Below, in pieces: positions 27,407 to 35,974 of a stretch of 64,000 nucleotides of DNA (positions within the stretch are counted from its first letter, which is position 1; each line of letters begins with the position of its first letter). Under the pieces are notes generated by a model, which was not told the origin of the DNA, did not search any database, and worked only from the letters and a program-made list of their open reading frames with translations. The DNA is from Solemya velesiana gill symbiont. GTDB lineage: Bacteria > Pseudomonadota > Gammaproteobacteria > Chromatiales > Chromatiaceae. The position numbers and the translations under genes were made by a program. Where the stretch lies: NCBI RefSeq assembly GCF_002020805.1, contig NZ_MPRJ01000001.1:22364-86363 (forward strand), given 5' to 3'.

Positions 27407-27838
27407 ATGTCCGAGGCTAAATCAGGTGGTACCGTTCAGGTCCATTACACAGGCACCCTGGAGGACGGAACCCAGTTCGATTCATCCCGTGGTGCGGAGC
27501 CCCTGGGGGTGACACTGGGAGCCGGCCAGGTAATCCCCGGTTTTGAAAAAGCGCTAATCGGCATGGCGGTTGGTGAAACCAAGAGCATCCACATTCCAGT
27601 CGAAGAGGCCTATGGCGAATCCCATCCTGAACTGATTCAGGAAGTCGGCCGGGAACATATTCCGGAAGAGATCGAACTGGCTGTCGGTGTGCAGCTCCAG
27701 GCCCAGGGACCCGAAGGTCACCCCTATCTACTGACGGTTACCGCCCTGACCGACGATATGGCCACCCTCGACGGCAACCATCCGCTGGCGGGCAAGGCAC
27801 TCAATTTCGAACTCGAATTGGTGGGTATCGCTGGTTGA
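27407..27838 (+). CDS. FKBP-type peptidyl-prolyl isomerase (SlyD/SlpA-like)
   Basis: This 143-residue cytosolic folding catalyst has the FKBP core VQVHYTGTLEDGTQFDSS and PLGVTLGAGQVIPGFEKAL. An insert-in-flap chaperone domain (about 70-125) follows, and the FKBP fold closes with ALNFELELVGI. It lacks the His-rich metal tail of E. coli SlyD, so it is nearer to SlpA or short SlyD proteins. GAGGAA precedes ATG 27407. Its stop overlaps the start of the next gene. Confidence 0.92.
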   Translation: MSEAKSGGTVQVHYTGTLEDGTQFDSSRGAEPLGVTLGAGQVIPGFEKALIGMAVGETKSIHIPVEEAYGESHPELIQEVGREHIPEEIELAVGVQLQAQGPEGHPYLLTVTALTDDMATLDGNHPLAGKALNFELELVGIAG

Positions 27839-28992
27839 TCAAACCCGATTATCATGGCGGCAGCATAGTCAACCTGATGGCCTCCATCGCCCATGCGATG
27901 GGGGCCGATGCCCAGGGTTACGCCGCCACACCTTTGCTTTCTCTAGGCCCGTTGTCGCGGGCAAAAAATATTCTCCTGTTGGTGATCGATGGACTGGGTT
28001 ACCAGTTCCTCAAGGAGCATGGCGACGGCAGTTTCCTCTCCGGCAAGCTCCGGGGGAGGATGACATCGGTCACACCTTCAGCCACGGCCACCGCCATTCC
28101 TGCATTCATGCTGGGTGTCCCTCCTCAACAACATGGTTTTTCCGGGTGGTTCACCTACTTTCGGGAGTTGGGTGACATGCTGGCGGTGCTGCCGTTTCGT
28201 TCAAGGCACGGCAGTGCTTCGCTCGGCACCATGGGTTTGAGTCCGTCGGATCTCTGCGGCTGTGAGCCGATCTTCAAGCGGATGCAGGCCAATTGTTCCG
28301 CGATCATGCCGGACTGGATTGCCGGCTCCGATTTCAATACGGCATTCAACGACGATGCGGCAGTACTGCCTTACCGTGGATTGGACGATTTTTTTACTGC
28401 GATCGGTTCGAGGTTGGCCGGAATAGAGCGCAACTATGTCTATGCCTACTGGCCCGAGTTCGATGCTATCGCCCATAAGTATGGGGTGGAAAGCGCGCAG
28501 GCAGTCAATCACTTCGAGCAGTTCGATGCTGCGCTGGAGCAATTCAGCCGGCGCTTGAGCGGTTCGGATACGGCCATGCTGGTGACCTCGGATCACGGTT
28601 TTATCAATACTGCCCCGGAACATACCATCCAGATGTCCGATCATCCGGATCTTGCCGAGTGCCTGGTGTTGCCCTTGAGTGGGGAGTCCCGTTTTTCCTA
28701 CTGTTATCTGCGGTCGGGGTATGAGTCCCTGTTTACCGATTATGTCAGCCAGCAGCTTGGGCACTGCATCGAACTGAAATCGTCCAGTGAGATGATGGAT
28801 GAGGGGTGGTTCGGGCTGGGTGACCCTCATCCCAGGTTCAAGGATCGAATCGGCGACTATATTCTTGCCATGAAGGGAGATTACAAGATCAAGGACAGGG
28901 TGCTGGGCGAACATCCTCATCTGCATCTCGGAGTTCATGGTGGAGTAAGCGCCGAAGAGATGTACGTACCCCTTGTTGCTGCGGAGTTGTAA
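27835..28992 (+). CDS. Alkaline-phosphatase-superfamily protein (nucleotide pyrophosphatase/phosphodiesterase-like)
   Basis: This 385-residue metal-dependent hydrolase belongs to the type I phosphodiesterase group. The first metal Asp is in LLLVIDGLGYQFL (about residue 48). The nucleophilic Ser/Thr region is SVTPSATATAIPAF, and the second metal site is TSDHGFIN with a later His (HLHLGVHGG). No signal peptide is seen, suggesting a cytosolic enzyme. The start is TTG 27835, overlapping the FKBP stop, so translation is coupled. The natural substrate is unknown. Confidence 0.82.
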   Translation: MIKPDYHGGSIVNLMASIAHAMGADAQGYAATPLLSLGPLSRAKNILLLVIDGLGYQFLKEHGDGSFLSGKLRGRMTSVTPSATATAIPAFMLGVPPQQHGFSGWFTYFRELGDMLAVLPFRSRHGSASLGTMGLSPSDLCGCEPIFKRMQANCSAIMPDWIAGSDFNTAFNDDAAVLPYRGLDDFFTAIGSRLAGIERNYVYAYWPEFDAIAHKYGVESAQAVNHFEQFDAALEQFSRRLSGSDTAMLVTSDHGFINTAPEHTIQMSDHPDLAECLVLPLSGESRFSYCYLRSGYESLFTDYVSQQLGHCIELKSSSEMMDEGWFGLGDPHPRFKDRIGDYILAMKGDYKIKDRVLGEHPHLHLGVHGGVSAEEMYVPLVAAEL

Positions 28993-29606
28993 TGAATATC
29001 AACCTTTCTGAATTCACGGCAAACCAGGTCTAGTTCACGATGACCCAGGCGCTGATTCCCCGCCCTATTGCCTGGGTGTTGACGCAGAATGCCGACGGCA
29101 GCAAGAACCTGGCGCCTTTCTCCTACTTCAGTGCAGTCAGTAGTGAGCCACCGCTGATCATGCTCTCCATCGGCAGAAGGTCTGACGGGGCGCCAAAGGA
29201 CACTGCTGCAAATATCGAGGCGCGAAAACATTTCGTAGTGCATATCCCGCACCGGGATGTGATGGGTGCGGTGAACGAAAGTGCTGCCAGCCTGCCTGCA
29301 GGAGAGTCCGAGGTGGAGGCGCTGGGTTTGGAGCTGGCAGAATTTCCAGGTGCTGAACTGCCTCGTCTTGCACAGTGCCGCCTGGCCATGGCTTGTGAGC
29401 TCCATGAGATCCAGCAGATCGGCGCTTCGCCCCAGTCGTTGATTTTCGGGCAGGTAAGGCAGTTGTATCTGGATGATGGGATTGTCAGCCAGGGTGATGG
29501 CGGGAGATTGAAAATACATGCCGATCGGCTCGACCCGGTCGGCAGGTTGGGGGCGGGTGAATACATGGGTATGGGTGAGATCATCGAACTGGCCAGGCCA
29601 AAATAG
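28992..29606 (+). pseudogene. Flavin-reductase-like FMN-binding protein gene interrupted by an in-frame TAG
   Basis: The product belongs to the split-barrel flavin reductase family, whose N-terminus normally reads roughly Leu-Ser-x-x-Tyr-x-x-Met-Thr followed by PRPIAWV. ATG 28992 overlaps the previous stop (TAATG) and reads MNINLSEFTANQV, then TAG at 29031-29033. The same frame continues FTMTQALIPRPIAWVLTQN and the rest of a complete domain to TAG 29604-29606. The internal TAG falls where relatives usually carry Tyr. Re-initiation at ATG 29040 would give 188 residues lacking only the first strand, so a partly functional product is conceivable. Confidence 0.8.
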
Positions 29607-29710
29607 TGAGTGTTGGGCATTGGTCGATTAAAATTTGCTGATTGGACTAAACTTTTGGTATTGATGTAGCTCTATCGGGCCACCTGGTGGTGTCACCACG
29701 GGTGAAATCC

Positions 29711-29732
29711 CAATGGCAAGGCATTGCCATTG
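29711..29732. repeat. Perfect 9-bp inverted repeat with 4-base loop
   Basis: CAATGGCAA and TTGCCATTG flank GGCA, about 40 bases upstream of the next gene. No U-tract follows, so it is more likely an operator or a 5' leader hairpin than a terminator. Confidence 0.6.
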
Positions 29733-29772
29733 TCGTTTGGGTTTGCGAAAGGAATAAGAAAAGGGGCAAGCA

Positions 29773-31074
29773 GTGAAGTTAAAGACGCTGATTCTGGTGC
29801 CTGTTATCGGTGCGGCGTTGGCCAATGGAGGGCTCAAGGCCTACATCCATTACAAGGTCACATCGGAGCTTGATAATGCCATTACCATGGCTGCGCCGTT
29901 TGCGCACATCAGCTATGGCGGCCTCAGTACCGACCTTGGCGGCAAGCTGACCATTAAACAGATAGCCATTACGCCTCTTGCAACCGGCCTGGAGGTGCGG
30001 GTGGAGGCGGTTGAAGTTCAGGGCGATGGCATAGGATTTCTGCTGGACCTCTCCCAGGGGTTGGGTAAAGGCGAACCGCCGGAGAAGCTTTCCGCAAATA
30101 TCTGGGGTGCCGAGATTCCCGTGACGGGCGATCTGATGGATATCGGTCCAACTTTCAACTTCGGCCCGGGAACCCAGGACAAGGCTGCGCCAGAGCCCTG
30201 TAGCCTTGGTGGTGTGCTGCAGCACGCGGGGCTGTTCGACATCGGCTACAGCACCCTGGTGGCGGACTCAGGTATCGGTTTTGAATATGACAAGGATGCA
30301 GGCGATGTCGCGCTTATGTTCGACTACCAGATCGAAGGTATCGAATCCCTTGCCATGGATGTGAGTATGAGCGGCGTAAGTTCTCCCGGTATGGTTGTCA
30401 TGGGGGCAATGCCGACCTTCCAGAACTTCGAGATAGCCTACCGGATCGAGCCTGATTACATGAAGAAGATGGTCAGTCACTGCGCCCAGAAGGCTGGCCA
30501 GTCATCCCAGGAGTTCATCAATACGCTTTTCAGTCAGTCCGACTCCTACTATGCACAGACCCTTGGGATTATTCCGGGCCAGGGGCTACGGACCTTGTTT
30601 AAGGAGTTGGTTACCAAGGCTGGAGATGTGCACATACGCGCCAAGCCTTCCAGTAATTTCAATCCTTCCATGATGCCGGCGTTCAGACCGCAGGATATGA
30701 TTGCAATGCTTGGGATTGAGCTGAGTGTCAACAACCGGCTGATCACGGACCTGAGTTTCACCATGCCGACAAGTGCGGACCTGATGGCTTCCCTGCAAGA
30801 GGATAGTGCTGATGCCGGTGGGGCAGAGGAGCCGCCCAAGCCAGTACTGCGCTGGCGTTATGTGGAGGTGAAGCGGTCTGAACTTGGTAGCTACCTCGGG
30901 CGCAAGGCGCGCATTTATACCAGCAGTGGCCAGGAAGCCAGGCCCAAGGAGGGGGTTATCGACTCACTCAGGAAGAATAAGTTGAGCATCCAGCAAAGGT
31001 TGCATGGTGGTGAGTTCATGGTTCATATACCGCTCGGCACCGTGGTCAAGGCAGAGGTGATGATACCTCAATAA
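29773..31074 (+). CDS. Hypothetical envelope protein with N-terminal membrane anchor
   Basis: This 433-residue protein is not recognised with confidence. The N-terminal hydrophobic stretch (LILVPVIGAALANGGL) is a signal anchor. The following beta-rich region (SYGGLSTDLGGKLTIKQIAITPLA) has the look of AsmA/DUF945-type periplasmic proteins. Two Cys residues (PEPCSL; SHCAQK) may be oxidised in the periplasm. The C-terminal block (RYVEVKRSELGSYLGRKARI ... FMVHIPLGTVVKAEVM) resembles a small beta-barrel module. ATG 29773 follows a purine-rich stretch (AAAAGGGG). It overlaps the end of a convergent broken gene by seven bases. Confidence 0.7.
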   Translation: MKLKTLILVPVIGAALANGGLKAYIHYKVTSELDNAITMAAPFAHISYGGLSTDLGGKLTIKQIAITPLATGLEVRVEAVEVQGDGIGFLLDLSQGLGKGEPPEKLSANIWGAEIPVTGDLMDIGPTFNFGPGTQDKAAPEPCSLGGVLQHAGLFDIGYSTLVADSGIGFEYDKDAGDVALMFDYQIEGIESLAMDVSMSGVSSPGMVVMGAMPTFQNFEIAYRIEPDYMKKMVSHCAQKAGQSSQEFINTLFSQSDSYYAQTLGIIPGQGLRTLFKELVTKAGDVHIRAKPSSNFNPSMMPAFRPQDMIAMLGIELSVNNRLITDLSFTMPTSADLMASLQEDSADAGGAEEPPKPVLRWRYVEVKRSELGSYLGRKARIYTSSGQEARPKEGVIDSLRKNKLSIQQRLHGGEFMVHIPLGTVVKAEVMIPQ

Positions 31075-31969
31075 TCGGTGGTCATGGCCACGTTCCTGAG
31101 CAGTGCCATCGGGCCTTCGGTTCGTATGCTGGTAATCTGTTCCTTCTCCTTGACGAACAGTGAACCGGCAAAGCCCAGGGCGTTGATGAATACTCCCCTG
31201 TGAAATTCGTGGCTGCGAGGGACCAGCAGCATCCACTCCCTTGTCAGTAGCAGGTTGTAGGGCTTCGACTGCAGCAGTCGTTCCCCGCCTGGAATCCCCG
31301 GCATGCCAAGTGCTTCGAGCAGTTTCTGAAACCAGCCGTTGATCCGGGGGGGGCGTCGCCGGCGGTCACCGGTTCGTCAAAACGAACAAAGCCATTGCTG
31401 AACGGCAGTTCGGGGATTCGCGTGACCTGCTCCCTTGTGGTGACGCTATCCAGTAGCGGTTGAGTCGGAAGTTCGGCAGCCCCTTCAGAAAGCGGGAGGG
31501 GTACCAGTTGCAGATGTTTATGCCGCTGGCTGGCGCCGGCAACTTCGCCGCCATTGTAGAAACCGAGACTGGGAAATTCGGTTAAGCAGCAGCACAGGGC
31601 TTCGAAGTCGGTTTCATTCAGTAATGAGTCCTGGGGTTCGAACGTCCGTGTGACGATCAATAGATGGTTGTCGATGACATTGAGCTTGTTGAGAACACCA
31701 AGGTGGGTGGGTGTGATTTCGCCTACGGTAAGCTCGGGCTCCGGGGGCAGGAGCGGATTCTCCTGGCGGGCGGCGCCTTCAGTTTTTGCTTCGGCTTTTC
31801 GTTGCAGGCTCGAGACCCATCGAACATGAAACCGGATGTTGTCTTGCGCTATGACAGTCTATTCGGTTTGTATTGGCTGCAGGGCGCCGCACGCGAGGGC
31901 ACGCATCGTGGTCTCGGCAATGCGTTGCCAGAGCGTGCCGGGTTGGATAGGCGTTACGGCTTGGTTCAT
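31068..31969 (-). pseudogene. Broken Ap4A phosphorylase (ATP adenylyltransferase) gene: internal TAG plus frameshift
   Basis: The intact enzyme would cleave diadenosine tetraphosphate by phosphorolysis. ATG 31969 opens a frame containing GALQPIQTE, then TAG at codon 37 (31859-31861). The same frame continues NIRFHVRWVSSLQRKAEAK, LNKLNVIDNHLLIVTR and the HIT-like catalytic motif SQRHKHLQLVPLPL. At a C8 run (plus strand G8, 31346-31353) the frame is lost. It resumes in another frame (LLEALGMPGIPGG, then YNLLLTREWMLLVPRS) to TGA 31068-31070. A single added C restores RINGWFQKLLEALG. Relatives have Tyr at the TAG position (Pro-Thr-Glu-Tyr). Confidence 0.85.
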
Positions 31970-32109
31970 TGCCTATTTTTACCCTGTATTTTTCGGTAGT
32001 GAAAGTTTTCGGGTGATTCCGGATGATAGGTTGTTATGCTGGCATGGGTTTCATCGCAATGTTGGTGATGGCATTTGATGCGAGAGCTGTTTTTTAACAG
32101 AGGATTACT

Positions 32110-32721
32110 ATGACCAGGGTGCTCTATTTCGTCCACGATCCCATGTGCTCCTGGTGCTGGGCATTTCGCCCGGTATGGGATGCCGTGGTGCGCGGGCTGC
32201 CCGAGGATGTGGAAGTCAGGCGATTGCTGGGCGGCCTTGCTCCCGACAGCGACGAACCCATGCCCCGGGAGATGCGGCAGAAGTTGCAGGGTATATGGCG
32301 TGTGATCCGGCAGAAGGTGCCGGGTACCGAGTTCAATTTCGATTTCTGGGAAAAGTGCCGGCCCAGGCGGTCGACCTTTCCTGCCTGCCGGGCGGTTATT
32401 GCGGCGCGGTGGCAGGGGGTGGAATACAAGGAGTCGATGATATTTGCTATCCAGCGGGCCTATTATCTAGAGGCACGAAATCCATCAGACAGTGATACCC
32501 TGGTTTCATTGGCGGGGAAATTGGGGATGGACGCGGATCGTTTTTCACGCGACCTGGCGTTCACCGCGGCTCGTGATGAGTTGGCTGACGAGATCTACCG
32601 GTGCAGGTCCATGGGGGTAATGAGCTTTCCTTCACTGGTGCTCGAGTCAGGGGGCACTCGCAGGCTTCTTCAGCACAATTACCTTGATGCGGAGCTGATC
32701 CTTTCCCAAATAGCGGGCTGA
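32110..32721 (+). CDS. DsbA-family thioredoxin-fold protein (FrnE-like)
   Basis: This is a 203-residue cytosolic thioredoxin-fold oxidoreductase with no signal peptide. The redox motif CSWC is in HDPMCSWCWAFRP at residues 12-15. The helical insertion of DsbA/2-hydroxychromene-carboxylate isomerase proteins follows. The cis-Pro loop is MSFPSLVLESGG (about 175). Its CxxC and lack of an export signal fit FrnE-type proteins, which act on cytosolic substrates or thiol stress. It converges with the endonuclease gene, their ends touching. Confidence 0.86.
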   Translation: MTRVLYFVHDPMCSWCWAFRPVWDAVVRGLPEDVEVRRLLGGLAPDSDEPMPREMRQKLQGIWRVIRQKVPGTEFNFDFWEKCRPRRSTFPACRAVIAARWQGVEYKESMIFAIQRAYYLEARNPSDSDTLVSLAGKLGMDADRFSRDLAFTAARDELADEIYRCRSMGVMSFPSLVLESGGTRRLLQHNYLDAELILSQIAG

Positions 32722-33387
32722 TTAGAATGCCAGCTTTTCTGCTGCATCCGGGGCATCGATAAACCGGTTGCGGGTTCCCTGGATTTTTTCAATCCGTTCA
32801 TTTCTGCGTTGTTCCTCCCGGTCCGGCGGATCCTCCAGGTTCCACCTTTTCAGTAATTTCCCCTGGCGTTTAAAGATCTTCAATCCATAGGTTTCATGCA
32901 TGTAGAACATGGCGCGGGCGATGTTCCCGCGGCTTGCGGGTCGAGGTTCGACGCGGCGTTTTCGTTCGTTCACTTCAAAGTCGCAAGGCCCGAAGCGACG
33001 GCGCTCACCGTCGACCATTCCATAGGGCATGGCCCCCCTGGCCTCGTTGATGTGGCTGCGGGATGGATAGAGATTATGCAGGTCGGCTTCGATTCGGTTG
33101 AAGCGGGAACTCGAGCGACGACACTGCTTGCGGCTGCTGCAGCCTTCGGCTTTCATTGCCCAGGCCATGGGGAAGACGTGCTCGATGTTGATGCCCTTGC
33201 CTTTGTTCGCGCCGAATTTTCTCCCGCAGTAGAGTGTTTCTCCGCCCCTCGCATAAACCTCGCCCCAGAAATAGGGGAAGACTTCCATGTATTCCTTGAG
33301 CCGGGTCTGTCCCTTCTCGGCGTTGCATGAAGTGGTTGTTACAGCGATGAGTATTGCCAGCAGGCGGTTGCGTGTTTTACTGGTCAA
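32722..33387 (-). CDS. Endonuclease I family protein (periplasmic, EndA/NucM type)
   Basis: This is a 221-residue nonspecific nuclease of the EndA/Vvn group, secreted to the periplasm. A short N-terminal hydrophobic segment ends in a lipobox-like TTTSC, so it may be a lipoprotein. The active-site region is GINIEHVFPMAWAM, the His/metal residues are in EADLHNLYPS, and RNRFIDAP is the conserved C-terminal motif. Several cysteines probably form disulfides. The start is TTG 33387, overlapping the Rof-like gene by 11 bases, so it is coupled to that gene. Confidence 0.88.
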   Translation of the reverse strand: MTSKTRNRLLAILIAVTTTSCNAEKGQTRLKEYMEVFPYFWGEVYARGGETLYCGRKFGANKGKGINIEHVFPMAWAMKAEGCSSRKQCRRSSSRFNRIEADLHNLYPSRSHINEARGAMPYGMVDGERRRFGPCDFEVNERKRRVEPRPASRGNIARAMFYMHETYGLKIFKRQGKLLKRWNLEDPPDREEQRRNERIEKIQGTRNRFIDAPDAAEKLAF

Positions 33388-33607
33388 TCTCTGAGATCTC
33401 CGTGATGTTGTCCAGGCGCAATTCGGTTTCGCCTTCAGGGCATTGCAGGACCAGGTGCTCTACGCCATTACGGGCTGTGATATCGATGATGATGCCAGCC
33501 TGGCTGTTCCCGGTTTCTGCAAGGGTTACCCTTACCGGCGTGCGGTGCATGGCCAGCAGTTCGTATTGACTGTGCAGGGCGCAGGGGATGGGTTTGTAAT
33601 CGGTCAT
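33377..33607 (-). CDS. Rho-binding antiterminator (Rof-like)
   Basis: This 76-residue small beta-barrel protein is of the Rof family, which binds transcription termination factor Rho and inhibits its RNA loading. The characteristic start is YKPIPCALHSQYELLAMHR, followed by short strands (PVRVTLAE; GIIIDITAR) and the closing ETELRLDNITEI. The length is right. The match is by pattern and was not tested by structure. It overlaps the endonuclease start by 11 bases. Confidence 0.82.
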   Translation of the reverse strand: MTDYKPIPCALHSQYELLAMHRTPVRVTLAETGNSQAGIIIDITARNGVEHLVLQCPEGETELRLDNITEISEIDQ

Positions 33608-33708
33608 TGGTTCAAACTTGCGCTATTGTGCCAACATCATAATGCAAGGACGTGAGATTGGTAGGGGCAGGCGCTTCCCTGCGGCCTGCCTGGAGGCGTG
33701 GTGGTTTG

Positions 33709-34137
33709 TCAGGTGTTGATGTAGTCCCGAAGGTATTTCACCTCGACGGTGACGTCTTTCAGTTTTGCCTTCACCAGGTCGCCAATGGAGATGACGCCGA
33801 CGGTTTTTCCGCCTTCGAGGATCGGCAGGTGGCGAAAGCGGTGCTCGGTCATCAGGGACATCGCTTCATCGATGGAGCAGTCCGTAGTGCCGACGATCAG
33901 ATCGCGGGTCAGTGCCTCGTCGATTCCAACGCCGTCGAGTCTCCCGTTGTGCTTGCTGCAAAGTTGGAGTACGCCCCTCTCGGTCGCAATGTCCAGCAAC
34001 TCGCCGTCATCGGATTCAACCAGCAGCGCGCCAACCCTGTGTCTGCACATGGTGTCGATGGCCTCCAGTGCGGTGACCGAGGCCTTGATTGTAATAATGC
34101 CGGTGGATTTGCGCTCCAGAATGTCGTTTAGCGTCAT
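33709..34137 (-). CDS. CBS-domain pair protein
   Basis: This is a 142-residue cytosolic protein made of two CBS motifs (about 1-60 and 70-130) forming one Bateman module. ITIKASVTALEAIDTMCRHRVGALLVES and MTEHRFRHLPILEGGKTVGVISIGDLVK are typical. Such stand-alone proteins sense adenine nucleotides or act as adaptors. No partner enzyme is adjacent. A purine-rich GAGGAG lies just upstream of its ATG. Confidence 0.92.
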   Translation of the reverse strand: MTLNDILERKSTGIITIKASVTALEAIDTMCRHRVGALLVESDDGELLDIATERGVLQLCSKHNGRLDGVGIDEALTRDLIVGTTDCSIDEAMSLMTEHRFRHLPILEGGKTVGVISIGDLVKAKLKDVTVEVKYLRDYINT

Positions 34138-34285
34138 AAGCTCCTCCTGCGTAGTAATTACCTTGTGTAAGAGTCAAGTATAGGAGGATTTTGGGAATGG
34201 ATTATTAAAATTAATAAAGTCCAGTCAATTCAGTTGCTTATTCGGCTCCGGAGGCTCAGGGTCGCCGGGGTCGGTATGCCTAGTG

Positions 34286-34758
34286 TCAGAATATATCGCT
34301 GAGGATATCCAGGATTAATCCTGTGGCCTCCTCGATCAGCAGAACGTCGTTGTCCACCACCACGCGCTTCTGCCCGGGTGTGTTGTTTCCGGAAGCATGC
34401 TTTCCAGGCTGGCAGGCAGGTCGCGTTTTTCAAGGCCGGGTGGGAGGCGGCCCTTCTCTTTCAGTTGCCTGGCCAGGCCCGGGGGCAGCTTTTCACGCTT
34501 GGCCAGTCCCGGCGGTAGACCTTTCTGCTTTTTGCCCTTGGATTTCTTGTGCTTCTTGCCTTTCCCGTTGTCGTCATCTTCATCTCGGGACTTTTCGTAG
34601 CGCTCTTTGTAGTAATCGCGGATTACCTGTTTCGCCATTTCCGAGAAAACAGCGCCGAGGACATCATCTGCCTGGGAAGCGCCGGTAGTACCCGGGAGTA
34701 AGCCGCAGATAAGCGTGATGCTGGCAAGGAGCAGTGAGGTAATGTTGAGGTGTTTCAT
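34286..34758 (-). pseudogene. Frameshifted secreted basic protein gene (CigR-like)
   Basis: From ATG 34758 the product begins with a signal peptide (LLLASITLICGLLPG, cleavage near residue 26). A short helical region, a Lys-rich stretch (KGKKHKKSKGKKQKG) and a Leu-Pro-Pro-Gly-Leu repeat follow (GLPPGLAKREKLPPGLARQL). After LESMLPETTHPG the frame breaks at the GGG at 34373-34375 (CCC on plus strand). One added G restores QKRVVVDNDVLLIEEATG, ending ILDILSDIF at TGA 34286. Intact relatives are annotated as anti-virulence regulator CigR-family proteins of unknown function. The truncated product of 140 residues ends with an out-of-frame WWWTTTFC tail. Confidence 0.75.
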
Positions 34759-34827
34759 GCTGATGCCTTTTGTTGAAGCAATCTAACGATAATAGATGAT
34801 TCGCTGAACTGTAACATGTGAACTGGA

Positions 34828-35685
34828 TCAAATATCGTATCTCTTCAGTTCTTCATCGTACGCATTGAAGCCGACAAGTGCTCTCAGTTCTGAAAACTCC
34901 AGCATCCTGTCAGGTGTTTTGCCTCTCTTCAGCGCATCCAGTGCGGATAGCATTGCGGTAGCGGCGCTGCTGATCAGGGTCAGCGGATAAGCAGCGATCT
35001 TGTAGCCGATGGATTCGAGTTCGGCAGGTGGCAGAACAGGCGTGTCGCCCTGTTCAACCATGTGTGCCATTTTGTACCCTGGGGTCTCGCGGCAGAAGCG
35101 CGCCATCTCGTCAACGGTTTGCGGGGCTTCAAGGAAGATGATGTCTGCGCCCAGGTCTGCAAAGGCCTGGCATCTCCAGAGCGCCTCCTCCATGCCGTGT
35201 TCGTGTCGTGCGTCGGTTCGGGCCATGATCATGACGTCGCTGCCCGCTTCCTTCTGTGCAACCGCAGCCTTGATGCGATTGGTCGCCTCACGGCGGTCAA
35301 CGACCCGTTTGCCCCGTGTGTGACCACAGCGCTTGGGCGCTTCCTGGTCCTCGATCATGATGCAGGCAAAACCTGCCTCGGCGTAGCTCTTTACGGTACA
35401 GCGCACGTTCATCGGGTTACCGTATCCGGTATCCCCGTCGCCGATGACCGGGATCTCCACGGCGCTGCAGATGTTGCGACCCTGGTCCACCATTTCGCCG
35501 GCTGAGATCAAGCCGGTGTCAGGAAGTCCGAGTCGGGCGGCGGAAACGGCGAAGCCGCTCATGAAGGTGAGGGGGAAGCCGGCCTGCTCGATCAGCTTTG
35601 CGCTGAATGCGTCAAAGCAGCAGGGCATGGTGATGATGCCGGGTTGTTCGAGGAGTGTGTGTAGCTGGCTGGTCACGTTCGGCAT
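34828..35685 (-). CDS. Isocitrate lyase / PEP-mutase superfamily protein
   Basis: This is a roughly 285-residue TIM-barrel enzyme. The N-terminal LLEQPGIITMPCCFDAFSAKLIEQAGF, the metal-binding GDGDTGYGN and the gating loop APKRCGHTRGKRVV assign it to the superfamily that contains 2-methylisocitrate lyase, oxaloacetate decarboxylase and PEP mutase. Its substrate cannot be decided here. It lies divergently next to the propionate cluster, but no methylcitrate-cycle partner (PrpC, PrpD/AcnD) is visible, so methylisocitrate lyase is unproven. ATG 35685 gives the usual N-terminus. ATG 35700 and further upstream starts are possible. Confidence 0.8.
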   Translation of the reverse strand: MPNVTSQLHTLLEQPGIITMPCCFDAFSAKLIEQAGFPLTFMSGFAVSAARLGLPDTGLISAGEMVDQGRNICSAVEIPVIGDGDTGYGNPMNVRCTVKSYAEAGFACIMIEDQEAPKRCGHTRGKRVVDRREATNRIKAAVAQKEAGSDVMIMARTDARHEHGMEEALWRCQAFADLGADIIFLEAPQTVDEMARFCRETPGYKMAHMVEQGDTPVLPPAELESIGYKIAAYPLTLISSAATAMLSALDALKRGKTPDRMLEFSELRALVGFNAYDEELKRYDI

Positions 35686-35857
35686 GTATCGCTGTTCCAT
35701 TCTTGGGTATTGGGAGACAGGGATTATCGCCGGATTGTCTGTGGATGTAATGCCTCGTGGCAAAGCGAATGGGTCGCTTTATTGATCTGGATTATCAAAG
35801 GGGTTTTTAAAAGGAACTATATTTCTTCGTATGTCAGTAAAAAATCGGGCTCGCTTT

Positions 35858-35886
35858 ATTTGCATGTGCCTCCGTTGTATGCAAAT
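35858..35886. promoter_or_regulatory. ATTTGCAT...ATGCAAAT inverted repeat in the prpE upstream region
   Basis: The roughly 400-bp AT-rich region 35686-36082 between the divergent lyase-like gene and prpE holds no gene I can support. It contains this perfect 8-bp inverted repeat with a 13-base spacer, followed by a third half-like element (TTAGCAAATAA). The arrangement looks like a regulator-binding site. The TTTGC-type half sites recall those described for short-chain acyl-CoA responsive regulators, but that is a weak comparison. Confidence 0.4.
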
Positions 35887-35974
35887 AAATTAGCAAATAA
35901 CGGGGTATACCATACAGGAATGATGAAAACCATAAAAAATCTATAAAACTAAGCAGTTAGGGAGAAAAAATTAC

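Noticed and set aside
34230..34433. Separate small gene overlapping the CigR-like 3' end
   Set aside because: It reads Arg/Gly-rich sequence in the third frame. The conserved CigR-like ending lies in a different frame at the same place.
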